A DNA stretch of 8,723 nt. Origin: Syntrophomonadaceae bacterium. Lineage in GTDB: Bacteria > Bacillota > Dethiobacteria > DTU022. The DNA lies in assembly GCA_003552365.1 (NCBI GenBank), contig PUKR01000119.1, positions 1-8,723 of the forward strand. Direction: 5' to 3'. The notes under the pieces were generated by a model. The model saw only the letters and a list, made by a program, of their open reading frames with translations. It searched no databases and had not been told where the DNA came from. How positions within the stretch are numbered: the stretch's first letter is position 1; every line of letters starts with the position of its first letter. Positions 5,585 through 8,723 of the stretch are shown piece after piece. Position numbers and translations under genes: made by a program.

Positions 5585-6763
5585 GTGATGAAATTCAACG
5601 GTCTTACCATTGCGGTCCCCCGGGAAATTATGGCCGGTGAAAGAAGGGTTGCAGCCTCGCCACAAACTGTTGAACAATGCATTAAACAGGGGGCAAGGGT
5701 TTTAATCGAAAGCGCTGCCGGGGAAAAATCCTTTTTTCACGATGAAGATTATATCCGGGTAGGAGCAGAAGTTTTAAACGATGCCGAAGAAGTTTACCGT
5801 AATGCCGACTTAATTATTAAAGTTAAGGAACCCCAGCTCAATGAAGAACTCGGCAAGCATGAAGTAGATCTCATGCCTGAAAATTGCATTCTCATTTCTT
5901 TTTTGCACCCGGCTAACCCGGCAAACCATGAAATGGTAAAAATGCTGGCAGACAGGGGTATTACCAGTTTTACCCTTGATAGTATTCCCAGGATCTCCAG
6001 GGCCCAGCATTTAGATACCCTGACCTCTATGAGCACGGTAGCCGGCTATAAATCGGTAATTACCGCTGCCCACAACCTCTCCCGCTTTGTTCCAATGATG
6101 CCCACAACCGCCGGAGTGTTGCAGCCGGCCCAGTTCCTGGTCGTAGGAGTAGGAGTGGCCGGATTGCAGGCTATTGCCACCGCTAAAAGGCTGGGAGCCA
6201 AAGTAAAAAGTTTAGATATCAGGCCGGAGGCAAATGAACAGGCAAAAAGCTTAGGGGTGGAACCAATTCCTTTTGAGCTGCCTGAAGGCATGGGTGTGGG
6301 AGAAGGGGGTTACGCCAAAAGCCTTACTGAAGAATGGTACGAAAAAGAACGGGAACTACTTACTCCACATATTGAAGAAAGCGATGCCGTAATTTTAGCC
6401 GCTTTGATCCCCGGAGAAGTGGCCCCGCTGCTGGTGACAAAAAATATGGTAGATAAAATGAAAAAGGGTTCGGTTATAACTGATATTTCCATCGACCAGG
6501 GCGGCAACTGTGAACTATCCAGGCGGGGTGAAGAATACGATTACAACGGAGTTTTCATCAGCGGCCTTTTAAATATACCCGCTTACCTGCCGGTCGATGC
6601 TTCAAAGTTATTTGCTCAAAACACTTATAATTACCTTAATTATTTAATTGAAGACGGCAAGTTGAAATTTGATCTGAACGACGAAGTTATCCAGGAATCC
6701 CTGGTCACCAGAAACAACAAAGTTGTCCACGAAGGAACTCTAAAGGCAATGAAGTTAAAATAA
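5585..6763 (+). CDS. pntAA: NAD(P) transhydrogenase alpha subunit part 1 (domain I, NAD(H)-binding)
   Basis: This peripheral subunit binds NAD(H) and exchanges hydride with NADP(H) on domain III of PntB, driven by proton flow. Its 392 residues compare with about 380 for stand-alone PntAA. It has the N-terminal alanine-dehydrogenase-like lobe (AVPREI...GERRVAASP), then IPRISRAQHLD (134-144), which carries the RQD loop (R136, Q141, D144), Y155 in AGYKSV, the Rossmann loop VGVGVAG (187-193) with the ribose-binding acid D211, GGYAK (241-245) and the LIPG loop. It is soluble and has no membrane segment. The RQD loop and the following pntAB and pntB separate it from its homologue alanine dehydrogenase, despite alanine genes nearby. 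AAAGGAG (5571-5577) serves either GTG at 5585 or ATG at 5588. It is the first gene of the operon; 41 bases separate it from pntAB. Confidence 0.95.
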   Translation: MMKFNGLTIAVPREIMAGERRVAASPQTVEQCIKQGARVLIESAAGEKSFFHDEDYIRVGAEVLNDAEEVYRNADLIIKVKEPQLNEELGKHEVDLMPENCILISFLHPANPANHEMVKMLADRGITSFTLDSIPRISRAQHLDTLTSMSTVAGYKSVITAAHNLSRFVPMMPTTAGVLQPAQFLVVGVGVAGLQAIATAKRLGAKVKSLDIRPEANEQAKSLGVEPIPFELPEGMGVGEGGYAKSLTEEWYEKERELLTPHIEESDAVILAALIPGEVAPLLVTKNMVDKMKKGSVITDISIDQGGNCELSRRGEEYDYNGVFISGLLNIPAYLPVDASKLFAQNTYNYLNYLIEDGKLKFDLNDEVIQESLVTRNNKVVHEGTLKAMKLK

Positions 6764-6804
6764 ATAATCCCTATCCCATGCTCCGGGCAAGGAGGTTTTA
6801 ATCG

Positions 6805-7083
6805 TTGAATCCCGTAATAATAGTCTTCCTGGTTATCTGCGCTGTCCTGGGCTACCAGGTAATTTCTGCAGTCCCCTCTCTGCTGCACACTCCACTGATG
6901 TCCGGGATGAACGCCCTTTCCGGCATTACTGTTTTAGGTTCGATTGTAATATATACCACAGCTCCTGCAGAAATAAAGAGTTTAGCCGCAGCGGCAATCA
7001 TTTTAGCGATGATTAATGTGGCAGGGGGGGTTTGGGTCACGGAACGAATGCTTCGCATGTTTAAAAACAAAGAAAAAGAATAA
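6805..7083 (+). CDS. pntAB: NAD(P) transhydrogenase alpha subunit part 2 (membrane segment)
   Basis: This is the small membrane subunit that contributes the alpha-chain part of proton-conducting domain II. Its 92 residues hold three hydrophobic segments (about 3-20, 33-52 and 57-80) with the conserved loop LHTPLMSGMNALSGI after the first, matching the HTPLMxxxNAxSG signature of the family. A charged tail (RMFKNKEKE) ends the chain. It starts with TTG at 6805, set by a near-perfect AAGGAGG 9 bases upstream and an in-frame stop just before it. Only 15 bases separate its stop from the GTG of pntB, as expected for subunits made together. Confidence 0.95.
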   Translation: MNPVIIVFLVICAVLGYQVISAVPSLLHTPLMSGMNALSGITVLGSIVIYTTAPAEIKSLAAAAIILAMINVAGGVWVTERMLRMFKNKEKE

Positions 7084-7098
7084 GGAAGGTATTAAGGA

Positions 7099-8723
7099 GT
7101 GATCACCATTTTACTGGAATACGCAATCCCGGTACTTTTAACTGCAGGCTTCATAATAGGCATTCGGTTAATGCAATCTCCCCGCACCGCCCTTTGGGGC
7201 AACCGGTTGGGGGCTTTATGCATGGCCCTGGCAATCGGTTTTGTTTTCCTGGAACTGGGGATATTAGAGTCTTTAGCCTGGCTCTACATATTTATCGGCG
7301 GTGTTGCAGGGATTATCCTGGCCCGCCAGGTAAAAATGATTCAAATGCCCCAAACTGTCGCTCTCTTTAACGGGTTTGGCGGCGGGGCCTCCGCCCTGGT
7401 TGCCGGAACAGCCATGGCTGTAGAAACAGGGGCTGATCTCTGGTTTTTCTGGCTGACGGCCGGTTTAGCCCTGGGAATCGGAACACTTACTTTCACCGGC
7501 AGTGTAGTTGCCGCTTTGAAGCTTCACAGCATGATCTCCCAAAAGCCGGTTTTTTTTAGGGGCCATGATTTTAGCCTGCGCTTGCTGCTTGCCCTGGGTG
7601 CAATTTTTATTGTTATCCTGATTTTCATCCAGGCACCCCTTTACACGTTTTTAATTTTAGCCGCTTTTGCCCTGTACGGATGGCTGATGGCTTTAAGGAT
7701 CGGCGGGGCTGACATGCCGGTAATTATTTCTTTTCTAAACTCCCTCTCCGGGGTAGCCGCTGCTGTAAGCGGGCTGGCAGTGGGAAACTTTCTGCTGGCC
7801 GGGGTTGGCTCGCTCGTCGGTGTGGCAGGCATGATCTTAACCCAGCTGATGTGCCGGGCCATGAACCGAAACCTCCCGGCTGTTTTGGGAAGTTTTAAAG
7901 TGAAAACAGCCGCTGATCCTGGATTGAAGGATGATAGCAGGGAAAGCGCAGGGGAAGCTAAACCAAAAGGAGCTGCAGTAGAAAAAACACCGGCAGGTGA
8001 AAAAGCAGCTGCCCAAACCGATGATGCCCCAACCCTTTTACGCAAGGCCGAAAAGGTGATCATTGTCCCCGGCTACGGCATGGCTATCGCCCAGGCCCAG
8101 CAGGCGGTGAAATCCCTGATCGACACCCTGGAAACAGACGGCAAAGATGTAAAGGTGGCTATCCACCCGGTGGCCGGAAGAATGCCGGGACACATGAACG
8201 TCCTCCTGGCAGAAGTAGGCGTGGATTACGACAAACTTTATGAAATGGATACCATCAACCCGGAGTTTCCCGAAACCGATGTAGCCGTAGTAGTGGGAGC
8301 AAGCGATGTAATCAACCCGGCGGCCACTACCGCAAAAGGAACCCCGATTTACGGGATGCCCATATTAAATGTCGCCGAAGCTAAAAATATCATCATTTGC
8401 AACCTCCGCATGGATGACGCTTATTCCGGGGTGAAAAACACCCTTGGCGATCAGGAAAATGCCGTGCCCCTCTTCGGTGATGCCGCACAAACAGTACCAA
8501 AGCTTTTAACAGATTACCGGAAAATAGCAGCAGATAAAGAACCGGCAGAAACTACCGCCACAGATGCTGAAAGTACATCTGCAAAGATAGCCGAAGCTCC
8601 GACGCTCTTGCACAAGGCCGAAAAGGTGATCATTGTCCCCGGCTACGGTATGGCTATCGCCCAGGCCCAGCAGGCGGTGAAATCCCTGATCGACACCCTG
8701 GAAACAGACGGCAAAGATGTAAA
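7099..8723 (+). CDS. pntB: NAD(P) transhydrogenase beta subunit with duplicated domain III, partial (3' end outside window)
   Basis: PntB carries most of the proton channel and the NADP(H)-binding domain III. An open frame of 541 codons runs to the right edge. Residues about 1-255 form membrane domain II with eight or nine helices (MPQTVALFNGFGGGASAL at 68-85, SFLNSLSGVAAAVSG). After an Ala/Glu/Lys-rich linker, domain III spans about 311-480: VPGYGMAIAQAQ (323-334), HPVAGRMPGHMNV, EMDTIN, GASDVINPAA (400-409), IYGMPIL and LFGDA. Normal PntB (about 460 residues) ends there. This one continues through a second linker into APTLLHKAEKV and VPGYGMAIAQAQ again (from 498). The usual KRSM NADP-phosphate motif is NLRM (435-438) in the first copy. 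The chosen GTG at 7099 has GGAAGG 9 bases upstream; an ATT at 7108 behind AAGGAG is an alternative. Full length would be near 670 residues if only two copies exist. Confidence 0.95.
   Translation, partial: MITILLEYAIPVLLTAGFIIGIRLMQSPRTALWGNRLGALCMALAIGFVFLELGILESLAWLYIFIGGVAGIILARQVKMIQMPQTVALFNGFGGGASALVAGTAMAVETGADLWFFWLTAGLALGIGTLTFTGSVVAALKLHSMISQKPVFFRGHDFSLRLLLALGAIFIVILIFIQAPLYTFLILAAFALYGWLMALRIGGADMPVIISFLNSLSGVAAAVSGLAVGNFLLAGVGSLVGVAGMILTQLMCRAMNRNLPAVLGSFKVKTAADPGLKDDSRESAGEAKPKGAAVEKTPAGEKAAAQTDDAPTLLRKAEKVIIVPGYGMAIAQAQQAVKSLIDTLETDGKDVKVAIHPVAGRMPGHMNVLLAEVGVDYDKLYEMDTINPEFPETDVAVVVGASDVINPAATTAKGTPIYGMPILNVAEAKNIIICNLRMDDAYSGVKNTLGDQENAVPLFGDAAQTVPKLLTDYRKIAADKEPAETTATDAESTSAKIAEAPTLLHKAEKVIIVPGYGMAIAQAQQAVKSLIDTLETDGKDV
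8026..8153 (+). repeat. Domain III tandem repeat, first copy (segment matching the visible second copy)
   Basis: This segment of pntB recurs 570 bp downstream, an exact in-frame period of 190 codons. From 8043 to 8153 it agrees with the second copy in 110 of 111 bases; the one difference is C at 8079 against T. In the 15 bases before the arginine codon at 8041 the five codons for APTLL all differ, each only at the third position. Confidence 0.95.
8596..8723 (+). repeat. Domain III tandem repeat, second copy (cut by the window edge)
   Basis: This is the start of the second domain III: APTLLHKAEKV, then VPGYGMAIAQAQ. It is nearly identical to the first copy at the DNA level from 8613 onward. 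The window ends inside it, so its 3' limit, its NADP motif and any further copies cannot be seen. Confidence 0.95.

Noticed and set aside
5585..6763. Alanine dehydrogenase, given the nearby alanine genes
   Set aside because: The RQD-loop segment IPRISRAQHLD, the GGYAK motif and the directly following pntAB and pntB identify it as PntAA; alanine dehydrogenase is a homologue that lacks this loop.
7641..8063. A 140-codon open frame on the minus strand inside pntB
   Set aside because: It lies wholly within the strongly family-like pntB frame, has no ribosome binding site, and its Ala/Pro/Ser-rich composition is typical of a frame shadow.
8026..8723. A mobile element or unrelated repeat explaining the 570-bp period
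   Set aside because: The repeat is exactly in frame, coincides with protein domain limits and carries no terminal inverted repeats or transposase; an internal domain duplication explains it.

Overview
The window reads as chromosomal DNA of an anaerobic Gram-positive bacterium, most likely a low- to mid-GC Firmicute of the Clostridia. The grounds are strong GGAGG-type ribosome binding sites, frequent GTG and TTG starts, A/T-rich spacers with rho-independent hairpins, an FmdB-type zinc ribbon, an AGCS alanine carrier, and a transhydrogenase of the three-subunit PntAA-PntAB-PntB type. This placement is an inference; no marker gene is present.

The left half lies on the minus strand. From right to left it holds an AGCS sodium:alanine symporter (3606-4985), alanine racemase (2194-3342), a 56-residue FmdB-type zinc ribbon (1874-2044), a free-standing left-handed beta-helix (GlmU C-terminal-like) protein (882-1715), and a protein with a putative winged helix and a nucleotidyltransferase-like GSDLD motif that runs off the left edge (1-874). 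The last two form an operon with its own promoter (1775-1803) and a large hairpin just before its ribosome binding site. Hairpin terminators separate the other units.

The 599-base divergent region (4986-5584) is rich in regulatory signals. It holds three TTTTCACT direct repeats, a strong extended -10 promoter whose -35 box lies inside a perfect 14-base palindrome, a nested hairpin, an intrinsic terminator placed before the pnt genes, and two further inverted repeats. This looks either like an attenuated leader of the pnt operon or like a discrete small RNA gene of about 105 nt.

The right half, on the plus strand, encodes the proton-translocating NAD(P) transhydrogenase: PntAA (NAD-binding domain I), PntAB (three membrane segments) and PntB (membrane domain II plus NADP-binding domain III). 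The main finding is in PntB. After a complete domain III the frame does not stop but enters an Ala/Glu-rich linker and begins a second domain III. That copy is 110/111 identical to the first at the DNA level over the part visible, with a period of exactly 570 bp (190 codons). The complete first domain III has lost the KRS motif expected to hold the 2'-phosphate of NADP(H). The enzyme therefore appears to carry two tandem, probably non-equivalent domain III modules in one chain. Alanine racemase and the alanine carrier suggest alanine uptake and cell-wall D-alanine supply next to a redox-balancing enzyme; any functional link between the two halves is not shown by the sequence.
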